Assembly: GCA_934539585.1 (NCBI GenBank)
Contig: CAKTCT010000003.1
Coordinates: 1 to 64,000 of the forward strand
From: an uncultured Oscillospiraceae bacterium
GTDB taxonomy: Bacteria > Bacillota > Clostridia > Oscillospirales > Ruminococcaceae
Reading direction: 5' to 3'
Length of the DNA: 64,000 bases
The notes beneath the pieces were generated by a model, which saw only the letters and a list, made by a program, of their open reading frames with translations, had not been told where the DNA came from and did not search any database. The translations under genes were made by a program, and so were the position numbers. The first letter of the stretch is position 1. Each line of letters begins with the position of its first letter. Of the stretch, positions 41,383 through 48,829 are shown piece by piece.

Positions 41383-42522
41383 ATGAATGAAAAAGAGATC
41401 GCCGAGCTCCGGCGGCGTTTCCGGCCGGACAAAAACAACATCCCCTGTGTGCGGGGCTGCTGCGTCAACGAAAAGGGGGAGATCGTCTCCCAGTTCCGCC
41501 AATCCCTGGCCATTATGCCCGAGGAGGAGGCGAAAAAGCTCCTGGGCATCCTGCGGAAGGCCCTGTCCGGGGGGCTGGGGAAGAATCTGACGGACATCTC
41601 CTTCACCACCCAGCAGGTGGCGGACAGTGACGAGCACCGGCTCCTCATGGCCCTGCGGGAGTCCGCCATGGACGACGACCAGCTGGTGGAGGCGTTTTAC
41701 GAGAAAGTGGCGGGGTCCCTGACGCTGGAGGGGAACTACCTGATCCTCCTGGCCCGGGACGTTTACGACGTGCCTTACCGCTCCAAGGACGGGGAGAAGC
41801 AGGAGGACGCTTCCTCGGAGGTGTTCACCTACATTCTCTGCGCCATCTGCCCGGTGAAGACCACCAAGCCGGCGCTGGGATACTATCTTTCCGACAACGA
41901 GTTCCGGACCTGCGGCATCGACTGGCTGGTGGCGCCGCCGGAGGCGGGGTTCCTGTTCCCGGCCTTTGACGACCGCAGTGCCAACATCTACGATGTGCTT
42001 TATTACTCCCGGAACACGGCGGAGAACCATCCGGAGCTGGTAGAGGGCCTGTTCCGGGCGGAGCCGCCTATGCCTGCGGCGGTGCAGAAGGAGACCTTCC
42101 AGTCGGTGCTGGCGGAGTCCCTGGCCGAGGAGTGCAGCTACGACGTTCTCCAGGGGGTGGACAGCCAGCTCCGGGGGATGGTGGAGGAGCACAAGGCCAA
42201 CCACGCGGAGGAGCCCCTCCAGGTCTCCCGGGAGACGGTGAAGGGAATCCTGGAGGACTGCGGGGTCTCCGAGGAACGGGTGGAGGCCTTCGACGGCAGG
42301 TACCGGGAGGCTTTCGGCGACGACGGGGTCTTATCCCCCAGGAACCTGCTGGAGCCCACCCGCATCGCCATCAGCACCGCCGGGGTCAACGTCCAGGTGA
42401 AGCCCGAGTGCAGCGGGCTGGTGGAGACCCGGATCATCGACGGGGCCAAGTACATCCTCATCCGGGTGGAGGAGGGCGTGGAGGTCAACGGCGTTCCGGT
42501 GAAAATCCAGGGCAAAAAATAG
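41383..42522 (+). CDS. DUF4317 domain protein
   Basis: A 379-residue cytoplasmic protein that matches DUF4317 over its whole length: NEKEIAELRRRFRPDKNNI at the start, VRGCCVNEKGEIVS, FTYILCAICPVK and TCGIDWLVAPPEAGFLFPAFDDR. The C-terminal third has PEDLLEPTRI-like RNLLEPTRIAISTAGVNVQVKPE. The family is widespread in gut Clostridia; its function is unknown. The stop is TAG, which shows that TAG is a normal stop in this organism. It has its own promoter and lies between sigE and a small Cys-rich protein. Confidence 0.9.
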   Translation: MNEKEIAELRRRFRPDKNNIPCVRGCCVNEKGEIVSQFRQSLAIMPEEEAKKLLGILRKALSGGLGKNLTDISFTTQQVADSDEHRLLMALRESAMDDDQLVEAFYEKVAGSLTLEGNYLILLARDVYDVPYRSKDGEKQEDASSEVFTYILCAICPVKTTKPALGYYLSDNEFRTCGIDWLVAPPEAGFLFPAFDDRSANIYDVLYYSRNTAENHPELVEGLFRAEPPMPAAVQKETFQSVLAESLAEECSYDVLQGVDSQLRGMVEEHKANHAEEPLQVSRETVKGILEDCGVSEERVEAFDGRYREAFGDDGVLSPRNLLEPTRIAISTAGVNVQVKPECSGLVETRIIDGAKYILIRVEEGVEVNGVPVKIQGKK

Positions 42523-42605
42523 CCGGCGCACCAGCCGGGCCCTTCCGTCATAGAATGGAAAAGCGGAGCCGCGGGCTTCGCAATCTGCGGAAGGAGGCGT
42601 GTTTC

Positions 42606-42905
42606 ATGCCCAGGAATTCAGGCGTTTCTTTTCCCGACGCCAGTTACAGCTACCGCCGGAGCCAGGGACAGTCCGGCTGCGGCTGCGGCGCTGGAGCGGC
42701 AGAGGGCTGCACCGGCGGCTGCGGGCAGGACCCGGATATTCCCGTTTATGACTGCACCTGTCAGGAGGAGGTCCCCTACCGGCTGTGCTGCGACGAAAAC
42801 GGGCGGTGCTGCCGGTATCCCGCCAACTGGCGGAATTCGTTCTGGCCGGAGTTTTCCCATCCCCGGTGGCTCTGCTGCCAGGACCTTTACGATCAGCGCG
42901 GCTGA
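42606..42905 (+). CDS. Small Cys-rich protein of unknown function
   Basis: A 99-residue protein with 12 cysteines in pairs and CxC groups (SGCGCGAG, GCTGGCG, DCTCQ, LCCDENGRCC, WLCCQD). No signal peptide or membrane helix is present. AAGGAGG precedes ATG 42606 at the right distance and a terminator follows directly, so I take it as a real gene. I do not recognise the family; metal binding or a structural role, for example in a spore coat, would fit the composition and the neighbouring sporulation genes, but this is a guess. Confidence 0.7.
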   Translation: MPRNSGVSFPDASYSYRRSQGQSGCGCGAGAAEGCTGGCGQDPDIPVYDCTCQEEVPYRLCCDENGRCCRYPANWRNSFWPEFSHPRWLCCQDLYDQRG

Positions 42906-42946
42906 AAAAAGACCCCGGTACGGCTTCGCGGCCGCGCCGGGGTCTT
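42905..42946. terminator. Terminator between convergent genes
   Basis: AAGACCCCGG/CCGGGGTCTT stem with a GC-rich loop, preceded by AAAAAA on the plus strand, which serves as the T-tract for the minus-strand ferredoxin gene. Confidence 0.85.
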
Positions 42947-42991
42947 GACGCTTCTGGAATTTCACCGGATTCCCGGGAGAGTGTGGAAAAC

Positions 42992-43687
42992 TTATGCGTC
43001 CAGGAGTCTGCCGTCCAGGGAGACGGTATGGACCTGCCAGGGGAGGAACTTGCCGCTGTTTTTCAGGGCGGCGACAGCGGCTTGCTCCAGGCCGCCGCAG
43101 CAGGGGACCTCCATCCGGACCACGGTCAGGCTTTGGATGGAGTTGTTCCGGAGGATGGCGGTGAGCTTTTCGGTGTAGTCCACGGCGTCCAGCTTGGGGC
43201 AGCCGATGAGGACGGTTTTTCCCCGGAGGAATTTCCGGTGGAAGTCGCCGTAGGCGTAGGCAGTGCAGTCGGCGGCGATGAGAAGGTGGGCGTTTTCAAA
43301 ATAGGGGGCGTTGACCGGCGCCAGCTTGATCTGCACCGGCCAGGTGCGGAGCTGGGAGGGGACGGCTCCGGGGACATCGGCGGGGTCCTCCTGGGCGGGG
43401 AGGTTCCGGAACTGGGAGCCGGGGCAGCCGCAGGGGAGGGGGGATTTTTTCTGCTCCTGGGCGGCCTTGACGGCTTCGGCGTTGTAGGCCGGGGCCTCCC
43501 GGAGGTCAAAGGTGATGGCTCCGGTGGGACATGCCGGGAGGCAGTCGCCCAGGCCGTCGCAGTAGTCCTCCCGGAGCAGTCTGGCTTTGCCGTTTACCAT
43601 GCCGATGGCGCCTTCGTGGCAGGCTTTGGCGCAGAGGCCGCAGCCATTGCATTTTTCCGAATCGATGCGGATGATTTTGCGAATCAT
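42992..43687 (-). CDS. 4Fe-4S ferredoxin-type protein
   Basis: A 231-residue iron-sulfur protein with two [4Fe-4S] motifs at the N-terminus (CNGCGLCAKAC and CDGLGDCLPACP), a middle PCGCPG group and a late CCGG group that could ligate another centre. GGAGG is upstream of ATG 43687. Such proteins are usually found next to a Crp/Fnr regulator, often with a hybrid-cluster protein, in anaerobes that respond to nitrosative or oxidative stress; here the regulator is divergent at 43790 but no hybrid-cluster gene lies in the window. The role in redox sensing or electron transfer is inferred. Confidence 0.88.
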   Translation of the reverse strand: MIRKIIRIDSEKCNGCGLCAKACHEGAIGMVNGKARLLREDYCDGLGDCLPACPTGAITFDLREAPAYNAEAVKAAQEQKKSPLPCGCPGSQFRNLPAQEDPADVPGAVPSQLRTWPVQIKLAPVNAPYFENAHLLIAADCTAYAYGDFHRKFLRGKTVLIGCPKLDAVDYTEKLTAILRNNSIQSLTVVRMEVPCCGGLEQAAVAALKNSGKFLPWQVHTVSLDGRLLDA

Positions 43688-43716
43688 AAAAATACCTCCG
43701 TTTTGGGGATGGGTTC

Positions 43717-43745
43717 TTGACCTTTCTTGTCCAGTATAGTAGAAT
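43717..43745 (+). promoter_or_regulatory. Promoter of the Crp/Fnr regulator
   Basis: TTGACC (43717-43722), 17 bp, TAGAAT (43740-43745), 44 nt before ATG 43790, in the divergent spacer shared with the ferredoxin gene. Confidence 0.75.
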
Positions 43746-43789
43746 GGAAACGAAAAATCGGTGGTTATTCCAACAAAAGGAGAAATTTT

Positions 43790-44443
43790 ATGGAGAAAAT
43801 TCTGGCAAAGGCCCCGCTTTTCCAGGGAATCCCGGAGGGGGAGCGGGTCGGGCTCCTGGAACGGCTGGGGGCGGAGGTCCGGCGGTTTCCCAAGGCCGGG
43901 GCGGTCTGCCGCAACGGGGACCCGGCGGTTCTGGGGGTGGTACTGTCCGGGGGGCTCACCGTGGAAAACGTGGACGTCTGGGGGAACAAGACCATTCTGG
44001 ACCACATCGCGCCGGGGCAGGTCTTTGGGGAGGCTTTTGCCTGCGCCGGGGAGCCCATGGGGGTCAGCGTCACGGCGGCGGAGGAGTCGGAGGTGCTGCT
44101 TCTCCGGGGAGAGGGGCTGCTGGAGGCCCGGGGGTGTCCCGGCCACGAAAGGCTTTTGCGGAACCTGCTGGTCATTTCCGCACGGAAGAACCTGCGGCTG
44201 TCCCGGCGGAGCTTCCACACGGCGGCCAAGACCATCCGGGGGCGGCTGCTCTCCTATCTTTCGGACCAGGCCGTGGCCCAGGGCGGCCGGGAGGTGGTCA
44301 TCCCCTTTGACCGGCAGCAGCTGGCGGACTATCTGGGGGTGGACCGCAGCGCCATGTCCCACGAGCTGAGCCGGATGCGGGAGGACGGGCTGCTGACCTA
44401 TCGGAAGAATCGGTTTGTGCTGAACGAGACGTTGGAGGGGTGA
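43790..44443 (+). CDS. Crp/Fnr-family transcriptional regulator
   Basis: A 217-residue regulator with an N-terminal cyclic-nucleotide-binding-type beta barrel (about 10-115, GQVFGEAFACAG) and a C-terminal winged helix (about 145-210) with the recognition region FDRQQLADYLGVDRSAMSHELSRMREDGL. Only two Cys occur in the sensory domain, so an Fnr-type cluster is unlikely. AAAAGGAG precedes ATG 43790. Divergence from the ferredoxin gene suggests it controls it. The stop overlaps a possible GTG start of the decayed acetyltransferase gene, so the two were once an operon. Confidence 0.92.
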   Translation: MEKILAKAPLFQGIPEGERVGLLERLGAEVRRFPKAGAVCRNGDPAVLGVVLSGGLTVENVDVWGNKTILDHIAPGQVFGEAFACAGEPMGVSVTAAEESEVLLLRGEGLLEARGCPGHERLLRNLLVISARKNLRLSRRSFHTAAKTIRGRLLSYLSDQAVAQGGREVVIPFDRQQLADYLGVDRSAMSHELSRMREDGLLTYRKNRFVLNETLEG

Positions 44444-44445
44444 AG

Positions 44446-44906
44446 ATGGAGGTTTTGCAGCTGGATCGGGAGGCGGCGGAGGAATTCTGCCGTCTGCGGA
44501 TGGACCTGTTCCGGGAAATTGGGGGAGCTTTGTCCGGGAACGGACGTCCCGGGCCTGGAACGGGCCACGGAGCGGTACTATCTGGAGCATATCGGGAAGG
44601 ATTTGTTCGCCTGGGGGATTTTTTCCGGGGGGGAAGCTGCGGGCTGCGGCGGCGCTCTGCTTGTTTTCGCGGCTCCCATATGCGGGAAATTTTGCCGGTG
44701 CGGAGGGGTATTTGCTCAGCGTCTATACGGCTCCGGAGTACCGGCGGCGGGGGTTTGTCGGGGAGATTCTGGACCGGGTGCTTGCGTTCAGCCGGGAGCG
44801 GGGGCTCCGGCGGGTGTGGCTCAGCAGCAGCGACCAGGGGCGGGCTCTTTACGCTTCCCGGGGATTTCTTCCCAGGGGCGGGGAGATGGAGCGGATTCTG
44901 GAATGA
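44446..44906 (+). pseudogene. GNAT acetyltransferase, two frameshifts
   Basis: Three frames are needed to read a full GNAT protein of about 150 residues: MEVLQLDREAAEEFCRLRMD from 44446, then LERATERYYLEHIGKDLF in the next frame (about 44519-44660), then YLLSVYTAPEYRRRGF with the acetyl-CoA loop and ALYASRGFLPRGGEM in a third (to 44906). Both shifts have the same sense (one extra base each); the first is near a G5 tract at about 44520 and the second near 44655. AGGGG and ATG 44446 mark the original start. Either decayed or a sequence error. Confidence 0.8.
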
Positions 44907-44938
44907 AAAACGCCGCCTGGTATCGGCCAGGCGGCGTT
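44905..44938 (-). terminator. Terminator of the vitamin transporter operon
   Basis: Perfect AACGCCGCCTGG/CCAGGCGGCGTT stem; on the minus strand it is followed by TTTTTCATTC. It also ends the plus-strand genes. Confidence 0.92.
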
Positions 44939-44943
44939 GGGTG

Positions 44944-45768
44944 TTATTTGCTTTCCGGTTCCTCGGGCTGGGGGAGCTCCACGCCCAATTCCTGGGCCAG
45001 GAAGTCCAGCTGGGACTGCTGGGCGTCGATCTGGGACTGGAGGGCGTCGATTTTTTTCTGGTCCTCGGCCTTGATCTTATTGGTGGCGGAAAGGTACATG
45101 GCAAAGGTCAGGGTCACGGCGCAGCAGAAGACGGTCAGCGCCACGGTGACGGGGTTGAAGTAGCCCTTCTTTTCCTTCTGGGCGTTGATGACGGCGTAGA
45201 AGTCGGTGCGGCTCAGGGCCTTCCGGAGGGCCAGGCTCAGGGGGACGGAGATCACCACGGCGGCCACGGCGTTGACGGTGGAGGCGGCGATCTTGGGGAT
45301 CACGGCCACCAGGGCCGCCTGGGGCGCGGTGCCCACCAGCCGAAGGGTGACATAGGATTTCAGAAGATAGAGGAAGATGTACGCCAGCTGGCCCACGACT
45401 CCGGCCAGGATGACCCGGAGGACCCGGCTTTTGCCTTCCTTCCGGAGGGCGCTGCGGCCCAGGAGGCCGGCTAAGAAGCCCATGGCGAACTTGGAGCAGA
45501 AGGTGTAAGGGGCGGAGACGATGTAGACGGGATCAAAGAGGTCGAAAAGCCCCGCGCCGATGCCGGAGGCCAGGCCGCCGACGCCGGGCCCGAAAAGGAG
45601 TCCGGCCAGGAGGCACATGGAGTTGCCCAGGTGGACCCGGGTCACATCGCCGATGCTGACGGGAATTTTGAATTGGAGGTAATTTCCCACGAAGACCAGG
45701 GCCGCCATCATGCCTACGGAGACCATGACCAGGAGTTTCCTCCGCTGTTCGGTTACTTGCTGTGCCAT
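44944..45768 (-). CDS. ECF transporter S component, probable vitamin B6 uptake
   Basis: A 274-residue membrane protein with about six helices, of the substrate-binding type of energy-coupling-factor importers: VGNYLQFKIPVSIGDVTRVHLGNSMCLLAGLLFG is the typical first half (helix, loop, AxxxG region), and a C-terminal seventh helix with a coiled-coil tail (KKIDALQSQIDAQQSQLDFL) is unusual. The gene follows a pyridoxal kinase gene on the same strand, so pyridoxine-type vitamers are the likely substrate. The ribosome binding site AAAGGAG lies about 33 nt upstream of ATG 45768, with a GGACGC/GCGTCC hairpin in between. Confidence 0.82.
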   Translation of the reverse strand: MAQQVTEQRRKLLVMVSVGMMAALVFVGNYLQFKIPVSIGDVTRVHLGNSMCLLAGLLFGPGVGGLASGIGAGLFDLFDPVYIVSAPYTFCSKFAMGFLAGLLGRSALRKEGKSRVLRVILAGVVGQLAYIFLYLLKSYVTLRLVGTAPQAALVAVIPKIAASTVNAVAAVVISVPLSLALRKALSRTDFYAVINAQKEKKGYFNPVTVALTVFCCAVTLTFAMYLSATNKIKAEDQKKIDALQSQIDAQQSQLDFLAQELGVELPQPEEPESK

Positions 45769-45832
45769 ACCATTTTACCCGGACGCCTTTGCGTCCGTCT
45801 CCTTTCTGGGGGTGGTTGGCATTTTGCGAAAA

Positions 45833-46696
45833 TCAGAGGAGCCGGTACCGGTCCAGGGTCTGGGTCGTGGAGAGCCATCCCAGGCAGGACTCCAGCATGA
45901 CGCCGTAGCGGGTGTCGCTGCCGTAGCTGAAGGTGGTGCGGATGGCGATCTCCAGGAACCGGGTGGCCCGTTCCATGGCCATGGGGAGGCTGTCTCCGTT
46001 CAGGAGGGCGCCTACCATGACGCTGGCGAAGATGTCCCCGGTGCCGGGGTAGGAGGCGGGGACGTAATTGCAGTCCACCCGCCAGTACTGGCCCCGGTCC
46101 CGGTCGTAGCCCAGGTTGGAAATGGCACCGTCGGCCAGCTCCACTCCCGTTACCGTCACCAGCCGGGGGCCCAGCTCGCTGAGCCGGGCTGCCAGGCGCT
46201 TGGCCTCGAATTGCCGGAGGGGAGCCGTGGGGTACTCGTCGCCCAGGAGGATACTGGCTTCGGTGAGGTTGGGGGTGATCAGGTCCGCAACGGCGGCCAG
46301 TTCCTTCATGCGGCGGCACATCTCCGGGGTGTAGGTCCGGTAGGGGCGGCCGTGGTCCCCCATGACCGGGTCCACCACCGCCAGGGCGTCGGGGTAGGCG
46401 GCGTAGTACTCCAGGCAATGATCGATCTGCTCCAAGGACCCTAAAAAGCCGCTGTACACGCACTCAAACTCCAGCCCCAGCTGCCGGTAGTGGGCCAGAG
46501 CCGGGGAGAGGTAGTCGGTGAGGTCCCGGAACACCACGTCTCCCAGGCCGCCTGTATGGGTGGACAGGACGGCGGTGACAACGGGGCACACCTGGACCTT
46601 CATGGCCGAAAGCGTGGGGAGGATCACCGCCAGCGAGCACCGGCCGAAGCCGGAAAGGTCGTGGATGGCGGCGACGCGGGGGGGTCTTTGCAGCAT
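45833..46696 (-). CDS. pdxY: Pyridoxal/pyridoxamine kinase
   Basis: Phosphorylates vitamin B6 vitamers to the active coenzyme form, 287 residues. Family motifs are HDLSGFGRCSL at the N-terminus, VDPVMGDHGR, and PGTGDIFASVMVGALL carrying the catalytic Asp of PfkB-like kinases. I chose ATG 46696 (MLQRPPRVAAIHDLSG); the 32 upstream in-frame residues are not family-like. AAGGA is at a wide distance. It is followed by an ECF S component gene, forming a salvage pair. Confidence 0.93.
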   Translation of the reverse strand: MLQRPPRVAAIHDLSGFGRCSLAVILPTLSAMKVQVCPVVTAVLSTHTGGLGDVVFRDLTDYLSPALAHYRQLGLEFECVYSGFLGSLEQIDHCLEYYAAYPDALAVVDPVMGDHGRPYRTYTPEMCRRMKELAAVADLITPNLTEASILLGDEYPTAPLRQFEAKRLAARLSELGPRLVTVTGVELADGAISNLGYDRDRGQYWRVDCNYVPASYPGTGDIFASVMVGALLNGDSLPMAMERATRFLEIAIRTTFSYGSDTRYGVMLESCLGWLSTTQTLDRYRLL

Positions 46697-46994
46697 GATA
46701 CTCACATTCCTTTTTCGTGGAATTTTCGTAAAATGCAAATGCGGCTTTGCCGTATCTGCTTTTATTGTAGTCCGGATGGGGCGGCTCTGCAAGCCGGGGG
46801 CGGGAGAGGGGCGGCTCCGGGATTTTTGGAGACTTTCCTAAAGAATATTATAGCCCAATGGGCGGGGTTTGGCAATTGTTCCGGGGAAAAAGGGCAGGAA
46901 AAAGGCGGGATTTTTTGCGTTCTGTCGATTTCTCCAACAAATGGAAGCGCTGCCAGCCATCCACTGTGCAGAAGGTAGAAAGTTTGGGTAGACT
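46697..46994. other. Intergenic, no gene seen
   Basis: No coding region is supported in this spacer. Its left end holds the upstream region of the kinase gene; nothing else was recognised. Confidence 0.5.
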
Positions 46995-47023
46995 AAATTT
47001 GTTCCCGGTTTGGGAACAAATTT
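46995..47023. promoter_or_regulatory. Palindromic operator or hairpin before the 58-aa gene
   Basis: Perfect arms AAATTTGTTCCC and GGGAACAAATTT with a 5-nt GGTTT spacer, ending 27 bp before ATG 47051. A possible -10 (TAGACT, 46989-46994) touches the left arm. It may be a repressor site or a leader hairpin. Confidence 0.65.
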
Positions 47024-47050
47024 CCGCGCAAGCGGACCGGAGGGATGAAC

Positions 47051-47227
47051 ATGAACCGAACCGTAAGCAGCGTACTCAAGGGAGCCGCCGCCGGAGCGGT
47101 GGTGGGCACCGCCGCCTATATGGCCATGGGCACCAGCAAAAGCAAGGCCAGACAGATGAAGAAGAAAGCCTCCAAGGCCATGAAAACCGTGGGGGCGGTC
47201 TTTGAGAACCTTTCCGCCATGATGTAA
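47051..47227 (+). CDS. Small hydrophobic/basic protein (58 aa)
   Basis: A 58-residue product with an Ala/Gly-rich membrane-prone segment (SVLKGAAAGAVVGTAAYMAM) and a Lys-rich amphipathic tail (KSKARQMKKKASKAMK). GGAGGG (47039-47044) sets ATG 47051, since the other ATG at 47045 touches it. A perfect GGCGCGGCCC hairpin follows the stop. I do not recognise a named family; short YtxH-like proteins have this look. A 29-bp palindrome upstream suggests regulated expression. Confidence 0.7.
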   Translation: MNRTVSSVLKGAAAGAVVGTAAYMAMGTSKSKARQMKKKASKAMKTVGAVFENLSAMM

Positions 47228-47230
47228 GGC

Positions 47231-47259
47231 CGGGCGCGGCCCGGAATGGGCCGCGCCGG
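47231..47259 (+). terminator. Hairpin after the 58-aa gene
   Basis: Perfect GGCGCGGCCC/GGGCCGCGCC stem, loop GGAAT. The T-run after it is short. Confidence 0.7.
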
Positions 47260-47351
47260 TACATTTCCGGGGGAATTTTTTCGGGAAAATGCCGAATTTT
47301 TCCGGTTTTTCTGACGGATATTTTCTTTTCCGAAAAATTACAGAAAAATTC

Positions 47352-47380
47352 TTTACAAATCCCGATTTTCATGATATAGT
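47352..47380 (+). promoter_or_regulatory. Promoter of an unidentified transcript
   Basis: TTTACA (47352-47357), 17 bp, TATAGT (47375-47380), about 530 bp before the next clear gene. Confidence 0.65.
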
Positions 47381-47386
47381 AAACGT

Positions 47387-47700
47387 ATACGCAATTAGAG
47401 GAGCGTTTTTGAAGCGTGGTTTCCGCCGCTTTCCGGAGGGGCTTTGGTCTTTCCGGGGGAGGCGGGAGTCTCCTGCCGGTGCGCGAGCATCGGACTTCGG
47501 CGCTCTGACAGCTGGCCTGCGGCGGCTGTCGAAAGGGAAGCGTTCAAAGCCGGGAGGTCCGGAACGGTCCGGCGCAGCGGGGCTGCCGCTTAAAGTTGGG
47601 GAGCGGAAGCAGCGCGGCGCGGGGGCGGGAAGGAGCTTTCGGGGGCGAAGGTCTCTCTTCTGACAGCTGCCGGTGGGTGTAAGCTGCTGCGGTTTCAGAA
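47387..47700 (+). ncRNA. Possible non-coding RNA or very basic small ORF
   Basis: Downstream of the promoter at 47352 lies GC-rich DNA with local hairpins such as GACAGC/GCTGTC at about 47507-47530. AGAGGAG (47397-47403) is followed by TTG 47409 and 84 codons to 47663, coding for an Arg/Gly-rich peptide with non-biased codons. I cannot tell whether RNA or peptide is the product, and neither may be. 47701-47822 shows nothing further. Confidence 0.3.
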
Positions 47701-47822
47701 CGCTTCTATAAAAAGATGCGAGGAACCCCTTGAATTGTGGATAATCCCAGGGATACGTTCCGGCGGTCGCTTCGGCGGCTGCCGGTTTTGTTTTTGCAGA
47801 TTGTGAACTTTCTGTTTTTCCC

Positions 47823-47851
47823 TTGAAAATTCCGGCGGCATTGGATATAAT
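47823..47851 (+). promoter_or_regulatory. Promoter of the cyclophilin genes
   Basis: TTGAAA (47823-47828), 17 bp, TATAAT (47846-47851). Confidence 0.85.
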
Positions 47852-47913
47852 GGAGAAGGTTGGACCGCTTCGGGCGGCCGCTTATGTTTGATTCGGAAAG
47901 GTTGATTCTCATA

Positions 47914-48813
47914 ATGAAGGCGTTGAAAAAGGCAGCGGCGCTCCTGGCCGCCTGCGCCCTGTGCATCCCGCTGTTTACCGGCTGCGGCAACAGCATCGAC
48001 CCCAGCACCATCGAATACATCCAGCTGGAACAGCCCAAGGAGGGCGAGGACATCGCCATCGTGGAGACCTCCATGGGCGACATCACCGTTCTGCTGTACA
48101 CCGAGGAGGTCCCGGAGGTGGTGCAGAACTTCAAGGACCTGGTGAACCAGGGCTTCTACGACAACCAGATCGTTTTCCACGTGGAGCGTGCCGCCGGAGC
48201 GGTGGCCACCGGCTCCAGCACCCCCGACGGCAACGGCGGCGATTCCAATACCGGAAAGCCCAAGAAGGCCCAGTATTCTTCCAACCTGTGGCCCTTCTCC
48301 GGGTCGGTGGCGGCGCTGTGCTACGAGGCCGGGGCCTTCTGGAACAAGTCCAACTACTACGATTCCCGGTTCTTCTTCATCGGCGACGTGGACGTTTCCG
48401 ACGATGTGGTCAGCGAGATGGAGCAGTACAATTTTCCGGCCATGATGAAGAACACCTTTATCCAGTACGGCGGCGTGCCTCAGTTCGGGCAGTACCACAC
48501 GGTTTTCGGCAAGATCATCAGCGGCATGGACGTGGTGGACGCCATCCTGGCGCTGCCCCTGACCTACGAGCCTGCGGACGCCACGGCGTCGGACTCCTCG
48601 GCCACCCAGGAGCAGCTGTCCAACAACCGGCCAGTGGAGGACGTGGTCATCAGGAAGATCACCCTGTCCACCTATGATCCGGCCAATTTCGACCATCTGG
48701 ACAACACGCCCACTGCCGAGGAACTGGAGGAGCTGGAGGACCGCAGCGCCCAGGAACAGGCGGAGATGGACGCGGCGCTTACCGGCCAGACCACCAGTCA
48801 GGCGGGGAACTAA
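47914..48813 (+). CDS. Cyclophilin-like lipoprotein, degenerate active site
   Basis: A 299-residue secreted lipoprotein (signal peptide with Cys at FTGCGN, about residue 23) containing a cyclophilin domain from about 45 to 240. The active-site region is changed: FHR is FHV, the QGGDP loop is replaced by ATGSSTPDG, and SQFFI is SRFFF, so isomerase activity is doubtful. The tail (about 245-299) is acidic. The start ATG 47914 gives a proper signal peptide although its ribosome binding site AAAGG is 13 nt away; ATG 47884 is an alternative. First of three consecutive cyclophilin genes, 16 nt before the next. Confidence 0.85.
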   Translation: MKALKKAAALLAACALCIPLFTGCGNSIDPSTIEYIQLEQPKEGEDIAIVETSMGDITVLLYTEEVPEVVQNFKDLVNQGFYDNQIVFHVERAAGAVATGSSTPDGNGGDSNTGKPKKAQYSSNLWPFSGSVAALCYEAGAFWNKSNYYDSRFFFIGDVDVSDDVVSEMEQYNFPAMMKNTFIQYGGVPQFGQYHTVFGKIISGMDVVDAILALPLTYEPADATASDSSATQEQLSNNRPVEDVVIRKITLSTYDPANFDHLDNTPTAEELEELEDRSAQEQAEMDAALTGQTTSQAGN

Positions 48814-48829
48814 CAACGGAGGGATTTCT

